64,000 nt of DNA from positions 434,001 through 498,000 of the forward strand of contig NZ_CP134500.1 in assembly GCF_031760065.1 (NCBI RefSeq), read 5' to 3'. Position 1 is the first letter of the stretch. Every line of letters starts with the position of its first letter. This stretch comes from Streptomyces durocortorensis. Lineage in GTDB: Bacteria > Actinomycetota > Actinomycetes > Streptomycetales > Streptomycetaceae. The position numbers and the translations under genes are program-made. The notes below the pieces were generated by a model. That model searched no databases. It was not told the DNA's origin and worked only from the letters and a program-made list of their open reading frames with translations. Positions 32,936-41,416 of the stretch are shown in pieces.

Positions 32936-34342
32936 GTGCTCTCAGTCGCCGTCGTGGGTTCCGGTCCCAGCGGGGTCTACACCGCCCAGGCCCTGCTCCA
33001 GCAGTCGCTCGTGCCCGATGTCCGGGTGCACGTCCTGGACCGGCTGCCCACCCCGTACGGCCTCGTGCGGTACGGGGTCGCTCCCGACCACGAGAAGATC
33101 AAGTCGCTCCAGAACAGCCTCCGGGCGGTGCTGGAGGACGAGCGGGTCTCGTTCGTCGGCAACGTCGGCGTCGGTGGGGCGGACGGCGTCTCCCCCGCGC
33201 GGCTCGCCCGGCTGTACCACGCGGTCGTCTACTGCGTCGGGGCGGCGGCCGACCGCCCGCTGGCGGTGCCGGGCGAGGATCTGCCGGGGAGTTTTTCGGC
33301 CACCCGCTTCGTCTCCTGGTACAGCGCGCACCCCGACATCGCCGCCGACCCCTTCGCCCTGGACGCCCGCTCGGCCGTGGTGATCGGCGTGGGCAACGTG
33401 GCGGTCGACGTGGCCCGGATCCTGGCGCGCGGCGCGGACGAACTGCGCTCCACCGACGTGCCCCACGCCGCGCTGCGCACTCTCGCGGACAGCCGGGTGC
33501 GCGACGTGCACATCGTGGGCCGGCGGGGCCCCTCCCAGGCCCGGTTCACCACCAAGGAGCTGCGGGAGCTGGGGGCTCTGCCCGGCGCCCGGATCGTCGT
33601 CGACCCGGCGGAGCTGGCGCTCGACCCGGCGTACGCCGCTCCGGGCGCCCTCCCCGCATCGCCGCCGCTGCCCGCCGTGGTCCGGCGCAACCTGGAAGTG
33701 CTGCGCGGCTGGTCGGCGGGCGGAGGGCCGGTGGCGGAGGGGCTCGGAACCCCCGATGCCGTACGCCGCATCCGGTTGCGGTTCTTCCTGCGGCCGGTCG
33801 AGCTGCTGGAGCGCGGCGGGCGGGTGGCCGGGGTGCGCTTCGCCCGTACGGCTCCGGACGGCGCGGGGGGTGTACGGGACACCGGGGCGTACGAGGACGT
33901 CGAGGCGCAGCTCGTCCTGCGGGCCGTCGGCTATCGCGGAGTGGAGCTGCCGGGGCTGCCCTTCGACCCGGTGCGCGGGACGGTGCCGCACCGGGCGGGG
34001 CGGGTGGTTCGGGACGGGGCGCCGTCGCCGGGTGAGTACGTCGCCGGGTGGATCAAGCGGGGGCCGACCGGCGTGATCGGCTCGAACCGCTCGTGCGCCA
34101 AGGAGACCGTGGCCTCGCTGCTGGAGGACGCGCCCCTGCTGGAGTCGCGTACGGCGGCGGCGGACCCGTTGGCGGTGCTGAGGGGGTGGGGGCTGCGGCC
34201 GGTGGAGTGGGACGGCTGGCTGTCGATCGAGCGCGCGGAGGTGGAGCTCGGCCGGTCGCTGGGGCGCGGGCCGGTGAAGATTCCCGACTGGCCCGGGCTG
34301 CTGGCGGCGGCACGGGACGGGACAGGGACCGGTGAGCGGTGA
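32936..34342 (+). CDS. fprA: FprA-type ferredoxin/adrenodoxin-NADP+ reductase, 468 aa
   Basis: A flavoprotein of the adrenodoxin-reductase type which moves electrons from NADPH to ferredoxins, for example for P450s. The FAD motif is VAVVGSGPSGVYTAQALL (about 4-21), followed by DRLPTPYGLVRYGVAPDH (about 36-53), a family hallmark. The NADP motif is VVIGVGNVAVDVARIL (about 151-166), with HIVGRRGPSQARFT, and the closing FAD segment GWIKRGPTGVIGSNRSCAKETV. The start is GTG 32936 with GAAGAGG upstream. No ferredoxin or P450 gene is adjacent. Confidence 0.9.
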   Translation: MLSVAVVGSGPSGVYTAQALLQQSLVPDVRVHVLDRLPTPYGLVRYGVAPDHEKIKSLQNSLRAVLEDERVSFVGNVGVGGADGVSPARLARLYHAVVYCVGAAADRPLAVPGEDLPGSFSATRFVSWYSAHPDIAADPFALDARSAVVIGVGNVAVDVARILARGADELRSTDVPHAALRTLADSRVRDVHIVGRRGPSQARFTTKELRELGALPGARIVVDPAELALDPAYAAPGALPASPPLPAVVRRNLEVLRGWSAGGGPVAEGLGTPDAVRRIRLRFFLRPVELLERGGRVAGVRFARTAPDGAGGVRDTGAYEDVEAQLVLRAVGYRGVELPGLPFDPVRGTVPHRAGRVVRDGAPSPGEYVAGWIKRGPTGVIGSNRSCAKETVASLLEDAPLLESRTAAADPLAVLRGWGLRPVEWDGWLSIERAEVELGRSLGRGPVKIPDWPGLLAAARDGTGTGER

Positions 34343-34354
34343 GCCTTGCCGGTC

Positions 34355-35125
34355 TCACTCCCGGGTCGCCACCACCAGGCGTGCCCGGGGGCTGCCGTCG
34401 GGACGCAGGCCCAGCTCGGTCAACGGCAGCAGCCGCACGACGAAGCCGGCCTGCGTCAGGTCCTCCAGCACATCGCCGAGCCGGAACGTGCGGTAGTACA
34501 TGATGAACTTCGGGCGCCACAGGGCGTTGCGCAGCCGCATCGCCGCGTCGAACCCGAACAGCGACCAGTAGGCGCGCGAGCCCACCGGGGGCGGTGCGCC
34601 GAGCGGGAAGACGAACTGGCCGCCCGGGCGGAGCGATCCGTACACCTCGGCGAAGAGCCCGAAGCGCTCCTCGGGCAGGAAGTGCCCGAACGCGCCGAAG
34701 CTCAGGGCGACATCGAAGGCGGGCGCGAAGGGCAAGGCGCGGGCGTCGGCCCGCACCCAGTGCACCGAAGGCCCGCCGCCCCCGGCAACCGCCGGGCCTT
34801 CGCCCCCGGCCGGGTACGCCGCGCGGTCCGGGAACGCGGCGCGGGCCTCGGCGAGCATGCCCGCGCTGAAGTCCACCCCGGTCACGCGTTCCCGGCACAC
34901 CCGACGCAGCACTCCGACGCCCGCGCCGGTGCCGCAGCAGACGTCGAGCCCGGTGTCGAAGGGGCCCAGCGGACGCAGCGCCCGGGTGACGGCGTCGAGC
35001 ACGCGGTCCGGGGTGCGGTAGGGCGTCTCGTCGAACTTCGGGGCGAGGAGATCGTATCCGCGCTCTGTCGAGGAGAGCGCCTGAACGGCCAGTTCGCGCA
35101 CGGTGGGGCCATGTTTGGTGAACAT
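34355..35125 (-). CDS. class I SAM-dependent methyltransferase, 256 aa
   Basis: The SAM-binding motif I is GLDVCCGTGAGVGVLRRV (about 59-76), followed by VTGVDFSAGMLAEARAAF (acidic ribose contact) and the post-motif WVRADARALPFAPAFDVALSFGAFGHF (about 120-145). The C-terminal half, with SLRPGGQFVFPLG, is the usual UbiE/Methyltransf_11 arrangement. Substrate unknown. The start is ATG 35125 (alternatively the GTG 3 nt earlier). A TAGGCT box just upstream suggests a leaderless message. It is convergent with fprA with only 12 bp between stops. Confidence 0.85.
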   Translation of the reverse strand: MFTKHGPTVRELAVQALSSTERGYDLLAPKFDETPYRTPDRVLDAVTRALRPLGPFDTGLDVCCGTGAGVGVLRRVCRERVTGVDFSAGMLAEARAAFPDRAAYPAGGEGPAVAGGGGPSVHWVRADARALPFAPAFDVALSFGAFGHFLPEERFGLFAEVYGSLRPGGQFVFPLGAPPPVGSRAYWSLFGFDAAMRLRNALWRPKFIMYYRTFRLGDVLEDLTQAGFVVRLLPLTELGLRPDGSPRARLVVATRE

Positions 35126-35186
35126 CACGGACCAGCCTACCGACGCGGGGACGCCCGGCAGGCGCTTCCGCCACCCGCGACCCGCG

Positions 35187-35621
35187 TCAACGGCCCTCGG
35201 GAAGGCGTCGCTTGAGGGTGATAGCGACATCGGCGCCGTACGCCTGGGTCCAGGTGCGTCCGGCCCCGGACCTCCAGGTGACGTGGGCTGTGGAGCCGTC
35301 GGTCCGTACGTTCTCGACGGTCATGGCGCGGTCGCCGTCGCGCACGTCGCCCCTGCGCAGTGCGCCCGCCTCGACGGTGACGGGCTGCTCGCCGGGCGCG
35401 TTCTCGGCCTCCTCGGCCGCCCGTACGAGTGACGCGGCCAGCTCGCGGGCCGCGTCGGGGGTGCAGGACCAGGCGAGCTCTCCTGCCGGGGCCGAGGGCT
35501 CGACGGCTCCGCCTGCCCGGTACGAGAGCCGGACGGCGACGCGGGGATACCCGCCGGGCGGCACGGGGATGACCGTGGCCCGCACCTCGCGGCCCTCGGC
35601 GTCCGTGATCCCACTGCCCAT
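35187..35621 (-). CDS. hypothetical protein, 144 aa
   Basis: I do not recognise the family. The ATG has GAGGAGA 7 nt upstream. The sequence is soluble and beta-rich with short helices: EVRATVIPVPPGGYPRVAVRL, WSCTPDAARELAASLVRAAEEAE, then TAHVTWRSGAGRTWTQAYGADVAITLKRRL. It contains a single Cys and no membrane segment. It lies 62 nt upstream of the methyltransferase in the same direction. Confidence 0.6.
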   Translation of the reverse strand: MGSGITDAEGREVRATVIPVPPGGYPRVAVRLSYRAGGAVEPSAPAGELAWSCTPDAARELAASLVRAAEEAENAPGEQPVTVEAGALRRGDVRDGDRAMTVENVRTDGSTAHVTWRSGAGRTWTQAYGADVAITLKRRLPEGR

Positions 35622-35922
35622 GGTCGTCTCCTCGGTGTCCGCTACCCGTCCCGGCCCCTGTCCGGCCCCGGTACGGCTCCTGTCCGACCCGGTACGGCTT
35701 CGGTCGGGGCCCTGCCCAGCATGCCAGCCCCGGCGGCGGGCTACGCGAGCGGGCCGCGGGCGGCCCGGTCCCAAGCGGCACAGACGGCGCAGGTGCAGGT
35801 GCGGGCCGAGCGGCTCGGGTGCGGGCGTGACCGGGCCGTCCAGCGTGTGAGCGGGCCACTGTCAGTGGCCGGGTGCAGACTGGCACTGTTCCGGCACAAC
35901 GGCGTATCGGGAGGTCTGGACC
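35622..35922. other. intergenic region with repeats and the BNR-gene promoter
   Basis: Besides the PafBC-type promoter, the stretch 35656-35710 contains near-repeats of CGGTACGGCT every 20-30 bases. GGCCACTGTCAGTGGCC at 35854-35870 is a perfect 17-bp palindrome overlapping the promoter. No gene is seen. Confidence 0.5.
35860..35881 (+). promoter_or_regulatory. PafBC/RecA-NDp-type DNA-damage promoter
   Basis: TGTCAGTG at 35860-35867, eight bases, then CAGACT at 35876-35881. This matches the mycobacterial RecA-NDp (PafBC-dependent) motif TGTCRGTG-N8-TANNNT, with C replacing the first T of the -10 box. The start codon of the BNR-repeat gene is 41 nt downstream. Confidence 0.55.
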
Positions 35923-37008
35923 ATGACCGACGTACTCCTCACCGCAGGCACCCGCAAGGGCCTCTTCATCGGCCGCAGACGCGGCGGGACCTGGGAGCTC
36001 ACGGGCCCGCACTTCAACGCGCAGGCGATCTACTCGGTCGGCATCGACACCCGCGGGGACAGCCCGAGACTTCTGGTGGGCGGGGACAGCGCGCACTGGG
36101 GGCCGTCCGTCTTCCACTCCGACGACCTGGGCGAGACCTGGGTCGAGCCGCAGCGGCCCGCGGTGAAGTTCCCGAAGTTCACCGGGGCGTCCCTGGAGCG
36201 CGTCTGGCAGCTGCACCCGGCGGGCCCGGAGGCTCCGGACGTGGTCTACGCGGGCACCGAACCGGCCGCGCTGTTCCGTTCCGAGGACCGGGGCGAGTCC
36301 TTCGAGCTGGCGCGTCCGCTCTGGGAGCATCCGACCCGGTCGCGGTGGGAGCCGGGCGGCGGGGGCGAGGGGCTGCACACCGTCCTGACCGACCCGAGGG
36401 ACGCCAAGGCGGTGACCGTCGCCGTATCGACGGCGGGGGTGTTCCGGACGAAGGACGGCGGAGCGACCTGGGCCCCGTCGAACAAGGGCGTCTCCGCGGT
36501 CTTCCTCCCCGATCCGGACCCGGAGTTCGGCCAGTGCGTCCACAAGGTCACCCGGGACGCGGCCGACCCGGACCGGCTCTATCTGCAGAACCACTGGGGC
36601 GTCTTCCGCAGCGACGACGGGGGCGGTCACTGGAGCGACATCGGCGCGGGCCTGCCCTCCGACTTCGGGTTCGCCGCGGCCGCGCACCCGCACCGCGGTG
36701 ACACGGCGTACGTCTTCCCGATCAACGCCGACGCCGACCGGGTCCCGGCGGAGCACCGTTGCCGGGTGTTCAGGACGACCGACGCGGGTCGCACCTGGGA
36801 GCCGCTCACCGCGGGCCTGCCGGACGGCGCGCACTACGGCACGGTGCTGCGGGACGCCCTGTGCACAGACGACGCCGATCCCGCCGGCGTCTACTTCGGC
36901 AACCGCAACGGGGAGTTGTACGCGAGCGCGGACGACGGGGACACCTGGCAGCAGCTCGCCTCGCATCTGCCGGACGTCCTGTGCGTGCGGGCGGTGGTGC
37001 TCGACTGA
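35923..37008 (+). CDS. BNR/WD40-like repeat glycosidase-fold protein, 361 aa
   Basis: A propeller protein of the sialidase/Ycf48-like class. Six Asp-box-type repeats are visible: [40 protein letters not shown] and SADDGDTW, spaced about 50-60 residues. It begins [18 protein letters not shown], typical of this actinobacterial family, and lacks a signal peptide, so it is likely cytosolic. There is no recognisable sialidase FRIP catalytic site. The upstream PafBC-type promoter and the uracil-DNA glycosylase gene 45 nt downstream suggest induction by DNA damage; a direct repair role is not shown. Confidence 0.8.
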   Translation: MTDVLLTAGTRKGLFIGRRRGGTWELTGPHFNAQAIYSVGIDTRGDSPRLLVGGDSAHWGPSVFHSDDLGETWVEPQRPAVKFPKFTGASLERVWQLHPAGPEAPDVVYAGTEPAALFRSEDRGESFELARPLWEHPTRSRWEPGGGGEGLHTVLTDPRDAKAVTVAVSTAGVFRTKDGGATWAPSNKGVSAVFLPDPDPEFGQCVHKVTRDAADPDRLYLQNHWGVFRSDDGGGHWSDIGAGLPSDFGFAAAAHPHRGDTAYVFPINADADRVPAEHRCRVFRTTDAGRTWEPLTAGLPDGAHYGTVLRDALCTDDADPAGVYFGNRNGELYASADDGDTWQQLASHLPDVLCVRAVVLD

Positions 37009-37014
37009 CGGCAG

Positions 37015-37045
37015 TTGATCGGAGTGGTCGTATCACCAGTAGAGT
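37015..37045 (+). promoter_or_regulatory. promoter of the uracil-DNA glycosylase gene, predicted leaderless
   Basis: TTGATC (37015-37020), 19 bp, TAGAGT (37040-37045). The GTG start at 37053 lies 7 nt after the -10 box, with no RBS, so the message is probably leaderless and separable from the upstream BNR transcript. Confidence 0.5.
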
Positions 37046-37052
37046 GCGGGCC

Positions 37053-37730
37053 GTGGCAGCACGACCGTTGAAAGAGATCATCGAGCCGGGGTGGGCCGAC
37101 GCCCTCGAACCCGTCGCCGAACGCATCGCCGCTATGGGCGACTTCCTCCGCGCGGAGATCGCGGCGGGACGCACCTATCTGCCCTCGGGGCCGAATGTGC
37201 TGCGGGCGTTCCAGCAGCCGTTCGAGGAGGTGCGGGTGCTGGTCGTCGGCCAGGACCCGTACCCCACCCCGGGACACGCGATCGGGCTGAGCTTCGCTGT
37301 GGCCCCCGATGTCCGGCCGCTGCCGGGCAGTCTGGAGAACATCTTCCGGGAGCTCAACGCGGATCTCGGTCTGCCGAGGCCGTCCAACGGTGATCTCACG
37401 CCGTGGACCCGGCAGGGTGTGCTCCTGCTGAACCGGGCGCTGACCACCGCGCCCCGGCGGCCCGCCGCCCATCGGGGCAAGGGGTGGGAGGAGGTGACCG
37501 AGCAGGCCATCAAGGCACTGGTGGCCCGGGGCACACCGCTGGTGTCGGTGCTGTGGGGACGCGATGCCCGCAACCTGCGCCCGCAGTTGGGCGACTTCCC
37601 CGCGATCGAGTCCTCGCACCCCTCCCCCATGTCCGCGGACCGGGGCTTCTTCGGCTCGCGTCCGTTCAGCCGCGTCAATGAACTGCTGGAGCGCCAGGGG
37701 GCGCGGCCGGTGGACTGGCGGCTTCCGTGA
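37053..37730 (+). CDS. ung: uracil-DNA glycosylase (family 1), 225 aa
   Basis: Removes uracil from DNA to start base-excision repair. The water-activating motif is [20 protein letters not shown] (about 68-87; the usual GQDPYH has P here), LLLNRALTT is the uracil-specificity strand with Asn (about 129), and the intercalation loop is [16 protein letters not shown] (about 193-208). The length is that of Ung. A start at GTG 37044 is also possible. The stop overlaps the next gene by 4 bp (GTGA), so translation is coupled to the BadF-type kinase gene. Confidence 0.92.
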   Translation: MAARPLKEIIEPGWADALEPVAERIAAMGDFLRAEIAAGRTYLPSGPNVLRAFQQPFEEVRVLVVGQDPYPTPGHAIGLSFAVAPDVRPLPGSLENIFRELNADLGLPRPSNGDLTPWTRQGVLLLNRALTTAPRRPAAHRGKGWEEVTEQAIKALVARGTPLVSVLWGRDARNLRPQLGDFPAIESSHPSPMSADRGFFGSRPFSRVNELLERQGARPVDWRLP

Positions 37731-38923
37731 CGCATCCCCCGGCGGCGACCGCCCCGGCCCACCCGGACGCGTATGTCCTCGGGGTCGACTCCGGGGGTTC
37801 CGGACTGCGCGTGGCACTCGGTCGGGTGGATCCGGCCGGGCCGGTGTCGACGATGGTCTGCGCCGAACCCGTACGGACGGGTCCCGGCGGTATCGACGCC
37901 GTACATCTGCTGGACCAGCTGCTGCCTGCGGCCCGGGAGCTGCTGGCCCGGGCGGCGGCACCCGGCACGGCAGCACCAGGCACGGCGGCACCCGGCGCTG
38001 CGGCTGCCGGGGAGATCGCCGCGGTGGCGATCGGGGCCGCGGGGATGGCCACGCTGGGCGGGCGGTTGCGGGCGGAGCTTCCCGGTGCGCTCGCGGATGC
38101 GCTGGGCGTACGCAGGCTGGCGCTGGCCGCCGACGCGGTGACGGCGTACGCGGGCGCGGTCGGACAGCGTCCCGGGGTGGTCGTCGCGGGCGGCACGGGC
38201 ATGATCGCCCTCGGTACGGACCTGGCGTCCTGGCGCAGGGCGGACGGCTGGGGCCATCTTCTGGGTGACAGCGGCGGCGGCGCGTGGATCGGCCGGGCCG
38301 GGCTGGACGCGGCGATGCGCGCGCACGACGGACGGCGGGGCGGTTCGCCCGCGCTGCTGGCCCGGCTGGTGTCCGTGTTCGGTCCGGCCGAGGATCTGCC
38401 GGGGCTGCTCTACCCCCGCTCCGACCGGCCCGCCGTACTGGCCTCGTTCGCCCCGGAGGTGGCGGCGTGCGCCGGAGCGGATCCGGTTGCGGCGGGCATT
38501 CTGCGCGAGGCCGCCCGCCATATCGCCGAGGCGGCCGCGGCCGTGTGCCCGAGAGGCGGGGGCGAAGGCCGGGCGGAAGGTGACGGAGAGGACGACAGGG
38601 GTGGCGCCACTAGTGGCAGCAGCAGCGGCGGCCGGAGTGAAGTGGCCCTGACCGGAGGCCTGTTCCGGATGGGCGAGCCCCTGCTCGCACCGCTGCGCGA
38701 GGAGTTGGCCCAGCTGCTCCCCCGGGCCCGGGTGGATACGGGGACGGGTGACCCGCTCACCGGCGCACTCCGGATCGCGCGCGCCCTGGCCGCGGACGAT
38801 CTGCGGCTGCCGCGCCATCCGGCGATGCTCCGGGTGCCCACGGAGACATCGGAAGGCACGAAGAACGAGGCGACAGACAGGGATACTTCGGCTGTACATC
38901 ACTCATCGGACATAAGCGGATAG
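37727..38923 (+). CDS. BadF/BadG/BcrA/BcrD ATPase-family (N-acetylglucosamine kinase-like) protein, 398 aa
   Basis: An ASKHA-fold kinase. The first phosphate loop is [16 protein letters not shown] (about 17-32), the second [14 protein letters not shown] (about 147-160), and adenosine contacts include [24 protein letters not shown] (about 168-191), a pattern of eukaryotic-type N-acetylglucosamine kinases. A low-complexity [15 protein letters not shown] repeat (about 83-97) and an acidic/Gly/Ser insert (about 275-305) are unusual. It overlaps the end of ung by 4 bp. Glucosamine-type substrates fit the family; nothing in the context proves it. Confidence 0.82.
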   Translation: MTHPPAATAPAHPDAYVLGVDSGGSGLRVALGRVDPAGPVSTMVCAEPVRTGPGGIDAVHLLDQLLPAARELLARAAAPGTAAPGTAAPGAAAAGEIAAVAIGAAGMATLGGRLRAELPGALADALGVRRLALAADAVTAYAGAVGQRPGVVVAGGTGMIALGTDLASWRRADGWGHLLGDSGGGAWIGRAGLDAAMRAHDGRRGGSPALLARLVSVFGPAEDLPGLLYPRSDRPAVLASFAPEVAACAGADPVAAGILREAARHIAEAAAAVCPRGGGEGRAEGDGEDDRGGATSGSSSGGRSEVALTGGLFRMGEPLLAPLREELAQLLPRARVDTGTGDPLTGALRIARALAADDLRLPRHPAMLRVPTETSEGTKNEATDRDTSAVHHSSDISG

Positions 38924-38985
38924 TTAACGCTCGACCGGGCCCTCCCCGAACCGTGGGGCAGGCAAAACCAGTAGCATGCGGCGCC

Positions 38986-39918
38986 ATGAGCACCCCCACT
39001 GGGCCCGCTTCCGGCCTGCCTGTACGAATGCCGCGACCTCGCCAGTCCGGACGGCACCGCCGCCCGGAGCCGGTGGTCGCACCTGAGGGCGCTGCCGCGC
39101 TCGTTCTCGCCGTTCCCGGTACGCCTTCTTCGGCCACGCGCAGCCTGGCCGAAGAAGTGATCAGCATCGCCCGTTCCGAGCTGCCCGGGCTCAACGCCCG
39201 GATCGGTTACCTCGACGGCGACGACGCCGAGTACCCGACCCTCGCCACCGTTCTCACCCACACCGCCGCCGAGCGCGTCGCGCGCTACGAGCAGGCCACC
39301 GCCGCCGGTCGCGAGGTCCCCGAGCCCGCAGGTCCGTCCGCCGTCGTGGTCCCGCTGCTCGCGGGTCCCGACAACGCGCTGATCCAACGGATACGGCAGG
39401 CCGTGACGGACAGCGGTACACAGGTCGAGCTGACCGACGTGCTCGGCCCGCACCCGCTGCTCGCCGAGGCGCTGCACGTGCGGCTGTCGGAGGCGGGTCT
39501 CGCGCGCGCCGACCGCGCCCGGCTGTTCACCGTCGCGACCGCCGCCGACGGCATCGTGCTGGCCACGGTGGGCGGTGAGGAGGCCGTACAGGCGGCCGGG
39601 ATCACCGGCATGCTGCTGGCCGCCCGCCTCGCCGTGCCGGTGATGGCCGCCGCGCTGGACGTGGAGGGCTCGGTCGCCTCGATCGCGCAGCAGCTCCAGG
39701 CCTCCGGCTCGGCGCAGCTCGCGCTGGCGCCGTATCTGGTGGGCCCGGAGATCGACCCCGGTCTGCTGGACGCCGCCGCGAAGGAGGCGGGCTGCGCGAC
39801 GGCCGAGCCGCTGGGCGCGTACCCGGCGATCGGCAAGCTCGTGCTGTCCCTGTACGCCACGGCGCTGGGCATCACGCCCGCGACGCCGCAGGGGACGCAG
39901 GGCGCTCAGGCGCACTGA
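38986..39918 (+). CDS. CbiX/sirohydrochlorin-chelatase-like protein, 310 aa
   Basis: A chelatase-fold protein: two similar halves beginning AALVLAVPGTPSS (about 36-48) and SAVVVPLLAGPDN (about 115-127). The canonical class-II chelatase has His in the first motif (xxHGSR); here it is PGTPSS, so the metal-binding His is absent and chelatase activity is doubtful. A -10-like TAGCAT lies 8 nt before the ATG, pointing to a leaderless start. A basic, Pro-rich N-terminus of about 35 residues precedes the fold. It ends before a long terminator. Confidence 0.7.
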   Translation: MSTPTGPASGLPVRMPRPRQSGRHRRPEPVVAPEGAAALVLAVPGTPSSATRSLAEEVISIARSELPGLNARIGYLDGDDAEYPTLATVLTHTAAERVARYEQATAAGREVPEPAGPSAVVVPLLAGPDNALIQRIRQAVTDSGTQVELTDVLGPHPLLAEALHVRLSEAGLARADRARLFTVATAADGIVLATVGGEEAVQAAGITGMLLAARLAVPVMAAALDVEGSVASIAQQLQASGSAQLALAPYLVGPEIDPGLLDAAAKEAGCATAEPLGAYPAIGKLVLSLYATALGITPATPQGTQGAQAH

Positions 39919-39962
39919 CCGGGGGCTGTCGCCCTCGCGGCGGCCCGGGAAGCCGGACAGCA

Positions 39963-40007
39963 CAGTGGGCCCGAACCGGGGCGATTGCCTCCGGTTCGGG
40001 CCCACTG
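39963..40007. terminator. perfect 17-bp inverted repeat, bidirectional terminator
   Basis: CAGTGGGCCCGAACCGG (39963-39979) and its exact complement at 39991-40007 enclose an 11-nt loop in the 121-bp gap between the convergent chelatase-like and lactonase genes. Confidence 0.85.
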
Positions 40008-40039
40008 CGCTCTCCGTGTCCGGGTCCGGACACCCCCGG

Positions 40040-41113
40040 TCAGGTCAGGACGACGCAGGAAGCCGCCGGGATCTCGACGGAGCCCGCGTGCTGCGGGACG
40101 CCCGTCTCGGCGTCCACCGCGAACCAGCTGACGTTTCCGGAGTGCTCATTGGCCGCGTACAGCCACTGGCCTCTCGGGTCGAGGGTCAGATCGCGGGGCC
40201 AGCGGCCGCCGCAGCCCACGGTGGCCACCAGGGAGGCCTTCTCGCCGGTCTCGTCAAGGGTCAGCACCGAGATGCTGTCGTGGCCCCGGTTGGCGGTCCA
40301 CAGGAAGCGTCCGTCAGGCGCGACGACCACCTCGGAGGGGTAGGTGCGCACCGCGTCGCCTGCGCGCTCGTGCCCGTCCTCGTGCTCGGGCAGCACCGGC
40401 GTCTCCCCGAGTACGTCGAGCCGGCCCCTGGCCGCGTCCCAGCGGCAGACGGTGAGGGTCGCCTCCAGCTCGCCCAGGACGTAGGCGAGCCGGCCCGAGG
40501 GGTGGAAGGCCAGGTGGCGCGGTCCGGTGCCCGGGCGCAGCGCGGTCTCCGTGTGCGGCCGCAAGGCGCCGGTGGCGGGGTCGAGGGCGCAGACCCGTAC
40601 CGAGTCGGTGCCGAGGTCCACGCCCACCACCCAGCGCCCGGAGGGGTCGGCGAGGACCTGATGGGCGTGCGGTGCCTCCTGGCGGGCGGTGTCCGGGCCG
40701 CTGCCCTCGTGGCGGAGCACCGAGGAGACCGCACCGAGCGTCCCGTCGGCGCGGACCGGCAGGGCGGTGACGCTGCCGGAGCCGTAGTTGGCGGTGATCA
40801 GGTGGCCCGACGCCAGGGCGAGGTGGGTGGGCGCTTCGGCCTCGACGGGCCGGACGGGGCCCAGGAGGGCCGGTACGTCGCCGCTGACGTCGAAGGCGGC
40901 GGCGACTCCCGGGGTGCTCTCCCCGACCGCGTACAGGGCCGCAGGGGCCCCCGCGGGGGCGAGCGCGAGGAACGAGGGATCGGGCACGGCGTCCGTGGAC
41001 CCGAGCACGGTCAGCGCGCCGGTGTCGCGGTCCACGGCGGCGGCGGTGATTCCTCTGCCGCCCGCCGAGGTGAACGAACCTATGAATGCCCGCCCGGCGC
41101 TGTTGCCGCTCAT
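40040..41113 (-). CDS. lactonase-family seven-bladed beta-propeller, 357 aa
   Basis: A 6-phosphogluconolactonase-type (YbhE/Pgl2-like) propeller. Typical repeats: AFIGSFTSAGGRGITAAAVD at the N-terminus, HLITANYGSGSVTALPV, PHAHQVLADPSGRWVVGVDLG, GTGPRHLAFHPSGRLAYVLGELEATLTVC and YPSEVVVAPDGRFLWTANRGHDSI. The conserved His and Arg residues of the lactonase site are present. No signal peptide is seen. The ATG has AGAGGGG 8 nt upstream. A DasR-type palindrome lies 64 bp upstream, which hints at control by amino sugars. The true substrate is unknown. Confidence 0.88.
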   Translation of the reverse strand: MSGNSAGRAFIGSFTSAGGRGITAAAVDRDTGALTVLGSTDAVPDPSFLALAPAGAPAALYAVGESTPGVAAAFDVSGDVPALLGPVRPVEAEAPTHLALASGHLITANYGSGSVTALPVRADGTLGAVSSVLRHEGSGPDTARQEAPHAHQVLADPSGRWVVGVDLGTDSVRVCALDPATGALRPHTETALRPGTGPRHLAFHPSGRLAYVLGELEATLTVCRWDAARGRLDVLGETPVLPEHEDGHERAGDAVRTYPSEVVVAPDGRFLWTANRGHDSISVLTLDETGEKASLVATVGCGGRWPRDLTLDPRGQWLYAANEHSGNVSWFAVDAETGVPQHAGSVEIPAASCVVLT

Positions 41114-41176
41114 GGCGCTACCCCTCTTCACCGTCGCCGTGATCTTCCCGGCCGACGGTAGCAGTCAGGCCTTTGC

Positions 41177-41186
41177 GGTCTAGACC
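41177..41186 (-). promoter_or_regulatory. DasR-like responsive element (dre) upstream of the lactonase gene
   Basis: GGTCTAGACC is the 10-bp core of the DasR site (consensus AnTGGTCTAGACCAnT); the right side continues ACCA correctly and the left side has C instead of T. It is 64 bp before the lactonase ATG. The next gene on the other side is convergent and far, so the lactonase is the likely target. Confidence 0.5.
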
Positions 41187-41234
41187 AACGCGCCGCCGGG
41201 GGACCGGGGCATACGCGGCAGACGGATTGGGCCA

Positions 41235-41297
41235 GTTCCGGGGCAGTCTCGGGCCGGTTCGGTGCAGCCTCGGACCGGTTCGGAGCAGCCTCGGACC
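41235..41297. repeat. three imperfect tandem repeats of about 21 bp
   Basis: Units such as GGTTCGGTGCAGCCTCGGAC (41256) and GGTTCGGAGCAGCCTCGGAC (41277) recur about every 21 bp, with a diverged first copy at 41235. They lie in the 303-bp gap between the lactonase promoter and the FUSC stop. The gap otherwise has a purine-rich stretch (41318-41375) and no gene that I can support. Confidence 0.6.
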
Positions 41298-41416
41298 GGT
41301 TCACGGAACGGCCGGAAGAGTGAAAGAGCCGATAACCGGAAGTGAAGAAGCCGGAAGACCCGAAGAAGTGAACAAGCAGCGGACTCCGGGTCCGGCCCCG
41401 ACGGAACCCGGTGGGT

